Shown: positions 33,346 through 41,726 of the stretch, one piece after another
Position numbering within the stretch: the first letter of the stretch is position 1
Layout of the letters: every line of letters begins with the position of its first letter
Source of the DNA: JANQOH01 sp965243325
GTDB taxonomy: Bacteria; Pseudomonadota; Alphaproteobacteria; UBA7887
Length of the DNA stretch: 64,000 bases
Reading direction: 5' to 3'
Assembly: GCA_965243325.1 (NCBI GenBank)
Contig: CBDEUQ010000003.1
Coordinates: forward strand, 2,046,001-2,110,000
The notes under the pieces: model-generated
Seen by the model: the letters and a program-made list of their open reading frames with translations, nothing else
What the model was told of the DNA's origin: nothing
The model's database searches: none
Translations under genes and position numbers: made by a program

Positions 33346-35676
33346 ATGGATGCCAAGATCGTCTGGCTGTTCGTCTTCGTACTGCTCTATTGGGCATACT
33401 GCATCTTCTGGGGCGTCAAGGGCGCGCTGACCTCGCGCACCGCGAGCGACTACTTCATCGCCGGACGCGGCATCTCGATCTGGGTTTTCGTGCTCGCCGC
33501 CACCGCGACGTCGTTCTCGGGCTGGACGTTCATGGGCCATCCGGGGCTGATCTACCGCGACGGCCTGCCATACGCCTACGCGTCGTTCTACGCCATCACC
33601 ATCCCGTTCACCGGCGTCATGTTCCTCAAGCGGCAGTGGATGATCGGCAAGCGCTTCGGCTTCGTCACGCCGGGCGAGATGCTGTCCGACTATTTCCGCT
33701 CCGACTCGATCCGCATTCTGGTGGTCATCGTCGCGCTGGTCTTCTCGGTTCCGTACCTCGGCGTGCAGCTGCGGGCCTCGGGATTCCTCTTCAACGTGCT
33801 GACCGACGGCATGCTCGACGTGAACTTCGGCATGTGGGTGCTGTCGGCCGTGGTCATCATCTACGTTGCCTCCGGGGGGTTGCGCGCCGTCGCCTACGTC
33901 GACACCGTGCAGTGCCTGCTGCTTGCCGGGGGCATCATCGCGATCGGCATCATCGCCCTCGTCTACGTCGGCGGCATGGGCCGCATGGTCGACGGCATCG
34001 CCGCCCTGTCGCAGGAGGACCAGCGCGTCGGCAGCGAGGCGGTGGCGGCGCTGGAGGAGCGCGGCCTGACGTACACGCAGGCGCAAGCCCGCCTCGTTGT
34101 CGCCGCGGCGAGTCCGGACGACGAGGCGCTCGCCGCGGAGGCGGCGGAGCTCCGGCCGCTGGTGGCCGCGGCCAAGCGCGTCACCCCCGACGGCTACAGC
34201 CATTACGTCGCCATTCCCGGGGTGATCCAGTTCGTCGACGCCGGCGGCAAGGCGCAGGGCGGCGCGTGGACCGGAATCATGGTGCTCGCCTACATGTTCG
34301 CGCTCATGGGCATCCAGTCGGCGCCAGCGTTCACCATGTGGGCGTTCTCCAACCGCAGCCCGAAGCCGTTCGCACCGCAGCAGGTGTGGGCGTCGTCCTT
34401 CGGCATCGGCCTGATCCTCTTCGTCTTCACCGCCATGCAGGGCATGGGGTCGCACCTCCTCGGCACCAATCTCGCGTTCTACAAGGCGCATCCCGACCGG
34501 GTGGCCGAGTCCGTGACACCCGTGCAGGCGAACATCGTCGCGTCGACCTATCGCGAGAACGTCACCCAGGTGCTGGACACCGCGGACCTGAGCGCGATCG
34601 TGACGGCGGCGCTGGCCGCCTGGCGCGACGGCGACGCGGTGCCGACGTTCGGCGACATCGCGGCGGGCGAGGGGCCCGCCGCGGAGGCGGCGGCGCGCCT
34701 CGTCGCCTGGCACGAGGGGGGCACGTTCGACGCCGCCGCCGCGCCGGCGCTCGTCGACGTGATGAATTCCCAGGGCAAACAGGGCATGCTCGTCCCGCAG
34801 CTCATCAATCTCATCGCCGACGTGGCGCCCTGGCTCGTCGGGCTGCTGTCGGTGTGCGCGCTGGCGGCGATGCAGTCGACGGGCGCGGCGTACATGTCCA
34901 CCGCCGGCGGCATGCTGACGCGCGACCTGCTCAAGCACTACATCCTGCCGGCGGCGACGCACGCGCAGCAGAAGCTGTTCGGCCGCATCGGCGTCATCGG
35001 CATCGTCGTCGCGGCGCTTGTCGTCGCCACCGTGTCGTCGGACGCGCTGGTGCTGCTGGGCGGTCTCGCCGTCGCCTACGGGTTCCAGATGTGGCCGGCG
35101 CTGATCGCGATCTGCTGGTGGCCGTGGCTGACCCGCGCCGGCGTCACGCTCGGCCTCGTCGCCGGCCTCGTCGCCGTCACGCTGACCGAGTCGATCGGCC
35201 AGCAACTCGGCGTCACCGCGTGGGGCCGCTGGCCGTTGACGATCCACTCGGCCGGCTGGGGCATCCTGTTCAACCTCGGCGTCGCCATCGCCGTCTCGGC
35301 GTTCACCCAGAACGAGGCCGACCACGATCACAAGATGGTGTTCCACGGCTTCCTGCGCGACCATGCGGGGCTGCCGGAGAGCAAGCGCCATCTCATCCCG
35401 CGTGCCTGGGCGATCGCGCTCGTCTGGTTCCTGTTCGCCATCGGGCCCGGCGCGGTGATCGGCAACACGATCTTCGGCGCCCCGAACGACCCGGCAAGCT
35501 GGATGTTCGGCATCCCGTCCATCTGGGCGTGGCAGATCGTGTGGTGGGCGCTCGGCGTCTTCATGATGTGGTTCCTCGCCTACAAGATGGAGATGTCGAC
35601 CGTTCCGTCGCGCGAGGTGGAGGCGCTGCAGGAGGACATCGGCGACGCGCAGCTCGCCGCGGCCGGCAAGAGCTGA
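33346..35676 (+). CDS. Large sodium/solute symporter (SSS family)
   Basis: This 776-residue inner-membrane cotransporter is much longer than the usual 500-600 residues. The N-terminal core is canonical (SDYFIAGRGISIWVFVLAAT, TSFSGWTFMGHPGLIYRDGL, FGFVTPGEMLSDYF, ASGGLRAVAYVDTVQCLLL). Two long hydrophilic insertions, at about residues 215-305 (Ala/Glu-rich) and 365-480 (including VLDTADLSAIVTAALAAWRD), interrupt the helix pattern. Later core segments (CALAAMQSTGAAYMSTAGGM) hold the sodium-site helix. The C-terminal 50 residues are cytoplasmic. Two small genes follow after short gaps and may be partners. The substrate is unknown; divergence from an acyl-CoA ligase suggests a carboxylate or betaine. 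Confidence 0.9.
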   Translation: MDAKIVWLFVFVLLYWAYCIFWGVKGALTSRTASDYFIAGRGISIWVFVLAATATSFSGWTFMGHPGLIYRDGLPYAYASFYAITIPFTGVMFLKRQWMIGKRFGFVTPGEMLSDYFRSDSIRILVVIVALVFSVPYLGVQLRASGFLFNVLTDGMLDVNFGMWVLSAVVIIYVASGGLRAVAYVDTVQCLLLAGGIIAIGIIALVYVGGMGRMVDGIAALSQEDQRVGSEAVAALEERGLTYTQAQARLVVAAASPDDEALAAEAAELRPLVAAAKRVTPDGYSHYVAIPGVIQFVDAGGKAQGGAWTGIMVLAYMFALMGIQSAPAFTMWAFSNRSPKPFAPQQVWASSFGIGLILFVFTAMQGMGSHLLGTNLAFYKAHPDRVAESVTPVQANIVASTYRENVTQVLDTADLSAIVTAALAAWRDGDAVPTFGDIAAGEGPAAEAAARLVAWHEGGTFDAAAAPALVDVMNSQGKQGMLVPQLINLIADVAPWLVGLLSVCALAAMQSTGAAYMSTAGGMLTRDLLKHYILPAATHAQQKLFGRIGVIGIVVAALVVATVSSDALVLLGGLAVAYGFQMWPALIAICWWPWLTRAGVTLGLVAGLVAVTLTESIGQQLGVTAWGRWPLTIHSAGWGILFNLGVAIAVSAFTQNEADHDHKMVFHGFLRDHAGLPESKRHLIPRAWAIALVWFLFAIGPGAVIGNTIFGAPNDPASWMFGIPSIWAWQIVWWALGVFMMWFLAYKMEMSTVPSREVEALQEDIGDAQLAAAGKS

Positions 35677-35697
35677 CTGCCGCGGCGCGGGCGCGGC

Positions 35698-35928
35698 GTG
35701 AGCCAGCCGGGCTACGTGCTGTGGACCGCGGCGCTGGCGGCCGCGCTTTGGTGGCCGGTCGCCCGCCTCGTCTGGGTGCTCGGCGTCCGCCGGCTCGAGA
35801 GGCGGCTGGGGGAGCCGCTCGATGCCGGGGCGCGCGCCGGCCAGCGGCGGCGCGCCTGGGTGCTGGCGATCCCCATCGCGCTGGCGTTCGCGGCGCTGTT
35901 CAACCTGCGCCTGCTCGACGCGTCCTGA
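35698..35928 (+). CDS. Small two-helix membrane protein downstream of the symporter
   Basis: This 76-residue protein has two hydrophobic segments (VLWTAALAAALWWPVARLVWV and WVLAIPIALAFAALFNLRL) flanking a basic loop (RRLERRLGEPLDAGARAGQR). It starts with GTG 35698, 21 bp after the symporter stop, and is directly followed by a TPR protein. The size and position recall the small accessory subunits of some SSS transporters, but no family is recognised. Function is unknown. Confidence 0.65.
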   Translation: MSQPGYVLWTAALAAALWWPVARLVWVLGVRRLERRLGEPLDAGARAGQRRRAWVLAIPIALAFAALFNLRLLDAS

Positions 35929-35929
35929 C

Positions 35930-36502
35930 GTGCTGTCGGACCGCGCGTGGCGGCGGCTCGCCGTGGCGTTGGTCCTCGCGACGGCGGGGTGGTTTCTCTA
36001 CGACACGCTGATCGTCCCGCGCGATCCCGCCCTCGATGCGCAGTCCGCCGCCGACCGGGCCTTCGAGGACGGCGACTGGGAACGCGCGCTCGCGCTGTAC
36101 CGCGAGCGCGCGGCGCTGCAGCCGGGCAACGGCTTCGCGCTGCGTGGCGTCGCCCTCAGCCTCATGCAGCTCGGCCATGCCGAGGACGCGCTCGCCGCCT
36201 TCGAACGCGCCATCGCCGCCGAGCCCGGGATCGCGTTCGCATGGGCCAACCGCGGCATCCTCAACGACCGCCTCGGCCGCCATGAGGCGGCGATGGCCGA
36301 CTACGCGCGCGCCCTCGAGCTCGATCCGGCGGTCGCCGACGGCCCGCACTGGATGACGCGGTTCCTGCGCAAGCAGGCCGAACGCCCGCCGACCATCGCC
36401 GACCGTCTGGCCTACCTGCGTTCCGAGTTCGCCAAACCGCCGGCCGAGCGGGTGCTGCGCATGCCCGGGACCGACGCCTCGCAGCGACCGTACCAGCAGT
36501 AA
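35930..36502 (+). CDS. Membrane-anchored TPR protein
   Basis: This 190-residue protein has an N-terminal membrane helix (LAVALVLATAGWFLYDTLIV, about residues 10-29) and then at least three tetratricopeptide-like repeats: AADRAFEDGDWERALALYRE, GFALRGVALSLMQLGHAEDA with LAAFERAIAAEPG, and FAWANRGILNDRLGRHEAAM with ADYARALELDP. GTG 35930 lies one base after the previous stop. It is probably a scaffold at the membrane surface facing the periplasm or cytoplasm, and may assemble with the symporter operon products. Confidence 0.75.
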   Translation: MLSDRAWRRLAVALVLATAGWFLYDTLIVPRDPALDAQSAADRAFEDGDWERALALYRERAALQPGNGFALRGVALSLMQLGHAEDALAAFERAIAAEPGIAFAWANRGILNDRLGRHEAAMADYARALELDPAVADGPHWMTRFLRKQAERPPTIADRLAYLRSEFAKPPAERVLRMPGTDASQRPYQQ

Positions 36503-36548
36503 GGCGCGCGTCCGCCGCCCCGGCCGCGCCGGCGCCGCCGTTCGCGTC

Positions 36549-36722
36549 TCACAACAGCCCGAACACGTCCACCAGCAGGACGCGCAGGAAGAACAGGAGT
36601 GCGATGCAGCCGAAGAGCTGGCGCACCCAGTCCGCCTTGCCGTCCTTGTCGCGCCACGCGAGCGCGTGCCACGCCACGCCGCCGGTGACGACCAGGAAGA
36701 GAAGGTCCAGCGCGCCCGGCAC
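36549..36722 (-). CDS. Small hypothetical membrane protein downstream of the CoA transferase
   Basis: A 57-residue reading from GTG 36722 gives LDLLFLVVTGGVAWHALAWR, then DKDGKADWVRQLFGCIALLF and FLRVLLVDVFGLL: two hydrophobic segments joined by a charged turn. It lies 20 bp after the stop of the co-directional CoA-transferase gene. Composition and the amphipathic layout look real, but no family is recognised and the start codon is uncertain. Confidence 0.5.
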   Translation of the reverse strand: MPGALDLLFLVVTGGVAWHALAWRDKDGKADWVRQLFGCIALLFFLRVLLVDVFGLL

Positions 36723-36742
36723 CGGCCGGCGTGCCGCCGCGG

Positions 36743-37927
36743 CTACACGGCGCCGGCGCCGCGCAGGCCGGCGATCTCGCCGGCGTCGTAGCCGAGTTCG
36801 CCGAGGATGGCGTCTGTATGCTCGCCGAGGGTCGGTGCGCGATGGCGGACCGAACCCGGCGTCGCCGAAAGGAACAGCGGCGCCCGGAGCAGCGGTACGG
36901 GGTCGGCGACGCCGGGAAAGGCGACCGGCAACATCAGCCCCATCGCGCGAATGTGCTCGTGCTCGAGAATGTCCTGCGGCGCGAGCACCGGCGCCGAGGG
37001 GATGCGCGCCTCGTCGAGCTCGTCGACGGATTGGGCCGACGTCCGTTGCCCCGTCCACTCCGCCATGCGCTCGCAGATCGCATCGCGGTTGTCGCCGCGC
37101 GATTCGTCGGTGCCGAAGCGCGGATCGCTCAGCCACACGTCCTCGCCCATCAGCCGTGCCCAGCGTTCGTAAAGCGGGTTGCCGACGGTCTGCACGAGAA
37201 TCCAGCCGTCGCGCGTCTGGAACGCGTCGGTCGGCGCCGAGGTCTGGCCGCGGTTGCCGGTGGCGACCCGGTCAGGCCGGCGCAGCGCCTGTTCGATCAC
37301 CGTCGGGTGGTTGAACGACAGGGCCGTGCCGAGCAGCGAGGTCTGCACCGTCTGGCCTTCGCCGGTCTTCGTCCGGTGCATCAGCGCCGCCATCGTGCCG
37401 AACGCGGAATAGAGCGCGGTGCCGAAATCGACGTAGGGCAGAAACGCGCGCATCGGCTCGTCGGGCCAGCCGGAGAGGTACATCGCGCCGTTCATCGCCT
37501 GGCCGATGCCGTCGAACCCCACGCGGTCCTTCATCGGCCCGCCGGGGCCGAAGCCCGACGTGGTCGTCAGGATGATGTCGGACCGGTGGGATTTCAGGCT
37601 GTCGTAGTCGATCCCCATCGTCTTCAGCGTCGGCGGCGGCAGGTTGGCGACCACCACGTCCGCCGTCTTCGCCAGCCGGCGGACGACGTCGCGGCCGCCG
37701 GGGGTGCGCGGATTGAGCGTCAGCCCGCGCTTGTTGCGCGCCAGCTGCAGAAAGGTCGCGCCCGGCCCGTCCGCGGAGACGGGCTGCACGAACCGGTCCT
37801 CGCTGCCCGCCGTCTTCTCGATGCGGATGACGTCGGCGCCCATTTCCGCCAGCAGGGTGGCGCAGAACGGCCCCGCGATGTACCGCCCGAAATCGAGCAC
37901 CCTCACGCCGTCGAGCACGCCGTTCAT
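36743..37927 (-). CDS. Class III (CaiB/BaiF-family) CoA transferase, copy 2
   Basis: This 394-residue CoA transferase is distinct from the one at 22222. Landmarks are VRVLDFGRYIAGPFCATLLA, ADVIRIEKTAGSEDRFVQPV, RNKRGLTLNPRTPGGRDVVR, TTTSGFGPGGPMKDRVGFDG and GEGQTVQTSLLGTALSFNHP near the usual acyl-Asp position; here the FVDVAM-type motif reads TVQTSLL, so the catalytic aspartate is not obvious at that point. ATG 37927 overlaps the TGA of the upstream MscS gene (ATGA). Substrate unknown. Confidence 0.88.
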   Translation of the reverse strand: MNGVLDGVRVLDFGRYIAGPFCATLLAEMGADVIRIEKTAGSEDRFVQPVSADGPGATFLQLARNKRGLTLNPRTPGGRDVVRRLAKTADVVVANLPPPTLKTMGIDYDSLKSHRSDIILTTTSGFGPGGPMKDRVGFDGIGQAMNGAMYLSGWPDEPMRAFLPYVDFGTALYSAFGTMAALMHRTKTGEGQTVQTSLLGTALSFNHPTVIEQALRRPDRVATGNRGQTSAPTDAFQTRDGWILVQTVGNPLYERWARLMGEDVWLSDPRFGTDESRGDNRDAICERMAEWTGQRTSAQSVDELDEARIPSAPVLAPQDILEHEHIRAMGLMLPVAFPGVADPVPLLRAPLFLSATPGSVRHRAPTLGEHTDAILGELGYDAGEIAGLRGAGAV

Positions 37928-39945
37928 GCGGTCGGTCCTCCCTTGCCGTCGGTCGGCCCCGCGGTCGCCGCGCCGCCGCCGGCGATGACCAGCGTGCGAT
38001 GCGGGAACGGGATTTCGATGTTCTCCTGGTCGAAGACCCGCTTCATGCGGCGGTGGAACTCGCGGCGCACGCGCCATTGCCGGTTCGGCCGCGTCTTCAG
38101 GCGGACGCGGATGTTGACCGCGGAATCGCCGAACGAATCGAGCCCGAGCACGTTCAGCGGCTCCAGGATGTCGTCTTCATAGTCGGGGTCGCCTCGCATG
38201 TCCTCGCCGATTTCCCGCAGTTTCGCCGTCACGCGGTCCGTATCCTCCTTGTATGCCACGCCGGCGTCGATCAGCGCATACGAAAAATCCCGCGTCATGT
38301 TGCGCACGCTGGCGACGTCGCCGAACGGCACGATGTGAAGGTCGCCGGACAGATCTCGCAGGCGCACGGTGCGCACCGTCATGCCCTCGACGACGCCGGC
38401 GTGGCCGCCGACGTCGACCACGTCGCCGACCGCGATCGAGTCCTCGAGCAGGATGAAGACGCCGGTGATGACGTCCTTGACGAGGCTTTGGGCGCCGAAG
38501 CCGATGGCGATGCCGGCGATTCCGGCGCCGGCGAGCAGCGGGCCGATATCGACCCCGAGCTCGGACAGCACGGTGAGGGCGACGACACCGACGAGCGCCA
38601 CGCGCGCCGCGTTGCGCGTGAGTGGCAGCAGAGTGCGCGCGCGTGCGCCGCCGGCGTGCGTCGCCGCGCGGGCGACGAAGGCGCTCAGCATTTCCCATAC
38701 GATGAGCGCGCCGCCGACCACGAAGGCGATCGACACGACCGGCCCCACCACCGCCCGGCCCGCCGCGCTCGACGCCCACCCGACGGCGCCGCCAAGCCAG
38801 ATTTCGGCGAGCAGCACGGCGACGGCGGCGCCGACGAATACGGCGAGTGCGCCGCGCAGCCGTGGTACGTGCCGCGCCGCCAGCGCGCCGACGGCGGCGA
38901 CGAGCGCGAATGCCGCCGGCAACAGCGCCGCCGTGACGGCGGCGCGAGCTAGAAAGGCGAAGTTGCCGTCGCCGATGGCCCATACGCCGTAGACGGCGAG
39001 AACATAGAGCACCGCCGGTGCACGCCAGAGGTCGGCGAGGCGCGTGCGCGCGCCGCCGGCGTCCGCGGCGCGGCGTCCGCCGTGCACGATGGCGGCGACG
39101 AGCAGTGCCGCGACCGCGGCGCCGACGAGCTTGAGCCACACCGCGTGCGCGCCGGCGGACAGGCCGAACGCCAGCGCCGCCTCGCCGAGCGCGAAACCGG
39201 CCGCGGCAACGACAGCAAGCCGCCGCACCTGCGCGACAATGCGGGCCGCGGTCTCGTCGTCCACCGGCACGAGCCGCCAGCGCGCCGCCGCCGGGGCGAA
39301 GACCAGACGCGCGACCGCGGCGACGCCTTCGGCGGCGGCGACCGCGACGACAAGCGCCAGCGCCGCCGCGCGCGCGGCCGCCGGCGGGTCGGCGACGACG
39401 AGAAGCAGGCTCCCGGCGACGAGAAACGCGGCCGGCGGCGCCACGACGAGCGCCGCCTGGCCGGTGTACAGCACGCCGGCGACGAGACGGCCGTCGCCCG
39501 GCCGCTCGGCGAGCGCCGCGCGTGCCCGGCGCGCCAGGCGCACCGCGACCGCGTGCGCCAGCGCCGCGCCGGCGAGCGCGAGCAGGACCCGGGCCGCCGC
39601 TTGCGCCCACGAAGCGAGCGCGCCGGGCTCGCCCGCGCGGTCCAGAAGTGCCGCCGCTGCCGCGGGCGCCGCCGCAAGTGCGCGCGCCGCCTCGCCGAGG
39701 TCCCGCCCCGTTGCCGACAGGCGGTCGGACAGCGCCGCGGCCATCGCGTCTCCGGTCGCGTCCCGCGGGGTCTCCCGTGCGGCGATCAGCGCGTTCAGGC
39801 GCGCGACGAGGTCGGCCCGCCCGGCGTCGCTTTCGAGCGTGTCGGCGAGCGCCTCGAGCGCCGCGGTATCCGGCTCTTCCGCCGCGTCGGCGACCCACGG
39901 CAACGGCGCCACGGCGAGGATGAGAATGACGACGCGCGCAATCAT
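37924..39945 (-). CDS. MscS-family mechanosensitive channel, large form
   Basis: This 673-residue membrane protein carries a cleavable signal peptide (MIARVVILILAVAPLPWVAD) and a periplasmic helical segment (about 25-120), then about eight to ten transmembrane helices. The pore region is diagnostic (LLAGAGIAGIAIGFGAQSLV, then KDVITGVFILLEDSIAVGDV). The cytoplasmic vestibule continues with VRTVRLRDLSGDLHIVPFGD and ends near IEIPFPHRTLVI. It resembles YbdG/YnaI-class or other large MscS relatives that open on hypo-osmotic shock. ATG 39945 was chosen because it begins a good signal peptide. It overlaps the CoA transferase by 4 bp and lies 32 bp downstream of the collagen-like gene. Confidence 0.9.
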   Translation of the reverse strand: MIARVVILILAVAPLPWVADAAEEPDTAALEALADTLESDAGRADLVARLNALIAARETPRDATGDAMAAALSDRLSATGRDLGEAARALAAAPAAAAALLDRAGEPGALASWAQAAARVLLALAGAALAHAVAVRLARRARAALAERPGDGRLVAGVLYTGQAALVVAPPAAFLVAGSLLLVVADPPAAARAAALALVVAVAAAEGVAAVARLVFAPAAARWRLVPVDDETAARIVAQVRRLAVVAAAGFALGEAALAFGLSAGAHAVWLKLVGAAVAALLVAAIVHGGRRAADAGGARTRLADLWRAPAVLYVLAVYGVWAIGDGNFAFLARAAVTAALLPAAFALVAAVGALAARHVPRLRGALAVFVGAAVAVLLAEIWLGGAVGWASSAAGRAVVGPVVSIAFVVGGALIVWEMLSAFVARAATHAGGARARTLLPLTRNAARVALVGVVALTVLSELGVDIGPLLAGAGIAGIAIGFGAQSLVKDVITGVFILLEDSIAVGDVVDVGGHAGVVEGMTVRTVRLRDLSGDLHIVPFGDVASVRNMTRDFSYALIDAGVAYKEDTDRVTAKLREIGEDMRGDPDYEDDILEPLNVLGLDSFGDSAVNIRVRLKTRPNRQWRVRREFHRRMKRVFDQENIEIPFPHRTLVIAGGGAATAGPTDGKGGPTA

Positions 39946-39977
39946 GAGGGCGAAGCCTACGGCCGGCGCCCGGGCGG

Positions 39978-41726
39978 TCAACTCCCGCCGCCTGAATGGG
40001 GCCCCTTCATTGGCGCGCCTCCCGCTGCGGCCGTGAACGTCACCCTGCCGGCGAGGCCCGCCCGCCCGTCCGCGCCGCTGCCGCCGTCGCGGCCCGCCCC
40101 GCCGCTGCGGCCCCTTTCGCCGCCCTCGCCGCGCCGTCCCGGCGGGCCCGGGCGGCCGTCGCTCCCGTCGGCACCGTCGAAGCCGCGGCGCCCGCCGGGC
40201 ATCGTCCACACCGTCGGCGTGCCGGTGCCGTCGGGGTCCGCGTAGTGCGTGTACGGCAGCCCGCCCGGGCCGCCCCTGCCGCCGATTCCGCCCTTGCCAC
40301 CGGGCCCGCCGTCGCCCCTGTCGCCCGCCTGGCCGCTTCTGCCGCCCTTGCCGCCGCGCCCCCCGTGGCCGCCGGCGCCACCCTCGCCGGGCGCACCGCC
40401 GTCCACGTGAACCGCGACGGCGCTCCGGACGCGCGCGAGCATGGCCTCTCCGCCGCCGACCTCGACCGCGACGCGGGCGCCCAGGCCGCCGTCGCCGCCG
40501 CCGCCGGCGGTGCCACCCCGGCCTCCGTCGCCGCCGTCGCCGCCATTGCCCCCGTCGCCGCCGTTGCCGCCCGGACCGCCATCCTCGCCCGGACCGCCGT
40601 CGCCGCCGCTGTGCCCGTTGGTGGCCGGGAAATAACGGCTCGCGTTCCTGCCCGGAAAGCCGTCGTGGCCGCGGGCGCCGTCGCGGCCAGGCGACCCGGC
40701 GGGCCCCTTGGCGCCGTCGCCGCCTGCGCCCCCCGCGCCGCCATCGCCGCCGTCGCCCCCCGCGCCGCCGTCCCCTCCGGCGCCGCCGCGGGCGGATACC
40801 GTCCATCCGGTATCCGGGTACGCCAGCAGAGCGCCGGAACCGCCCGCGGCGCTCCTCCATGCGTAGCGCCACAGGCCGCCGGCCTCGAACCGTGAAGGGA
40901 TCGGGCGCACGAGGATGGTGACGGCTGCGGCGTCGTGGCCGTCTCCGCCGTGATCGCCGTGGCCGCCTGCCCTGCCGTCGCGGCCGTCGTCCCCCGCTGC
41001 GCCGTCGGCGCCCGGGGTGCCGCCGTCGCGGCCGTCGCGCCCGTCCTGCCCGTCGCGTCCCGACGCCCCCGGCCTGCCGCGCGCGCCCGGGGCGGCGTCC
41101 AGCCACAGCACCGGCGGTTCCGGGAAGCCGAAATCGGGCGCCAGCACGTGCTCGAAGCTCGTCGGGTGCCCGGCGAGGGAGATTTCGACCCGAATGCCCT
41201 GCTCGTTGGCCCGTTCGGGGTCGAACGGCCGCGCGTGGAGGGTCGCGCCGGAGAAGACGCCGGCGCCATGCGATACCTCCAGACGAAGCGCGCCCCAGTC
41301 CAGGCCGCCTCCGGGCTCCGTCGAATACGGCCGGCCCGATTCGTCCAGCACGCGCACGGCCGAAAAGGGGACGACGCTGCTCGCGTAGTGGACCGGCACG
41401 CGCGGCGATTGGCCGGGGATCGCGCGCAACTCGGCCGCGCCGTCCGGCGGGAGCGGCCGCACGAGGTCTTCGTAGTCTTCGGCGATGCCGAGCGCGGCGA
41501 GACGCCGGTTCAGGAACCGTGCGCCGGAGGGCGGAGCCGCCGCCCTCCAGTCGGCGGCCGGGGCGGCGCGGGCTGCATCGTCCCCATCCGTCGCGCCGGC
41601 GTCGTCCCGCGGCTCGGGCCAGAAGCGCTCCGCGGCGCCGGCCGCGGCGAAGGCGGGGAAGGCGCAGGCCAGCGCCAGCCCACGCGCCGCCCGCACGATC
41701 CCGCCGCCGCGTCGTGCCGGTGTCAC
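39978..41726 (-). CDS. Exported collagen-like Gly-X-Y repeat protein
   Basis: This 582-residue predicted exported protein has a signal peptide (RAARGLALACAFPAFAAAGA). Residues about 35-185 are non-repetitive, with SAVRVLDESGRPYSTEPGGG and hydrophobic strands. The rest is dominated by collagen-like triplets with Gly every third residue (GRPGASGRDGQDGRDGRDGG; GGDGGPGEDGGPGGNGGDGG; GGPGGKGGIGGRGGPGGLPY), interrupted by two short globular inserts (VTILVRPIPSRFEAGGLWRY and RVAVEVGGGEAMLARVRSAV). It ends in a short tail after RVTFTAAAGG. GTG 41726 overlaps the stop of the upstream lipoprotein gene, so the two are a translationally coupled pair. The function, possibly a stalk or matrix protein, is unknown. 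Confidence 0.8.
   Translation of the reverse strand: MTPARRGGGIVRAARGLALACAFPAFAAAGAAERFWPEPRDDAGATDGDDAARAAPAADWRAAAPPSGARFLNRRLAALGIAEDYEDLVRPLPPDGAAELRAIPGQSPRVPVHYASSVVPFSAVRVLDESGRPYSTEPGGGLDWGALRLEVSHGAGVFSGATLHARPFDPERANEQGIRVEISLAGHPTSFEHVLAPDFGFPEPPVLWLDAAPGARGRPGASGRDGQDGRDGRDGGTPGADGAAGDDGRDGRAGGHGDHGGDGHDAAAVTILVRPIPSRFEAGGLWRYAWRSAAGGSGALLAYPDTGWTVSARGGAGGDGGAGGDGGDGGAGGAGGDGAKGPAGSPGRDGARGHDGFPGRNASRYFPATNGHSGGDGGPGEDGGPGGNGGDGGNGGDGGDGGRGGTAGGGGDGGLGARVAVEVGGGEAMLARVRSAVAVHVDGGAPGEGGAGGHGGRGGKGGRSGQAGDRGDGGPGGKGGIGGRGGPGGLPYTHYADPDGTGTPTVWTMPGGRRGFDGADGSDGRPGPPGRRGEGGERGRSGGAGRDGGSGADGRAGLAGRVTFTAAAGGAPMKGPHSGGGS

Noticed and set aside
40020..41100. Dense GCC/CCG repeats on the plus strand as a possible CRISPR or satellite array
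   Set aside because: The repeats are the antisense of Gly-X-Y codons of the collagen-like gene; there is no fixed repeat-spacer structure.
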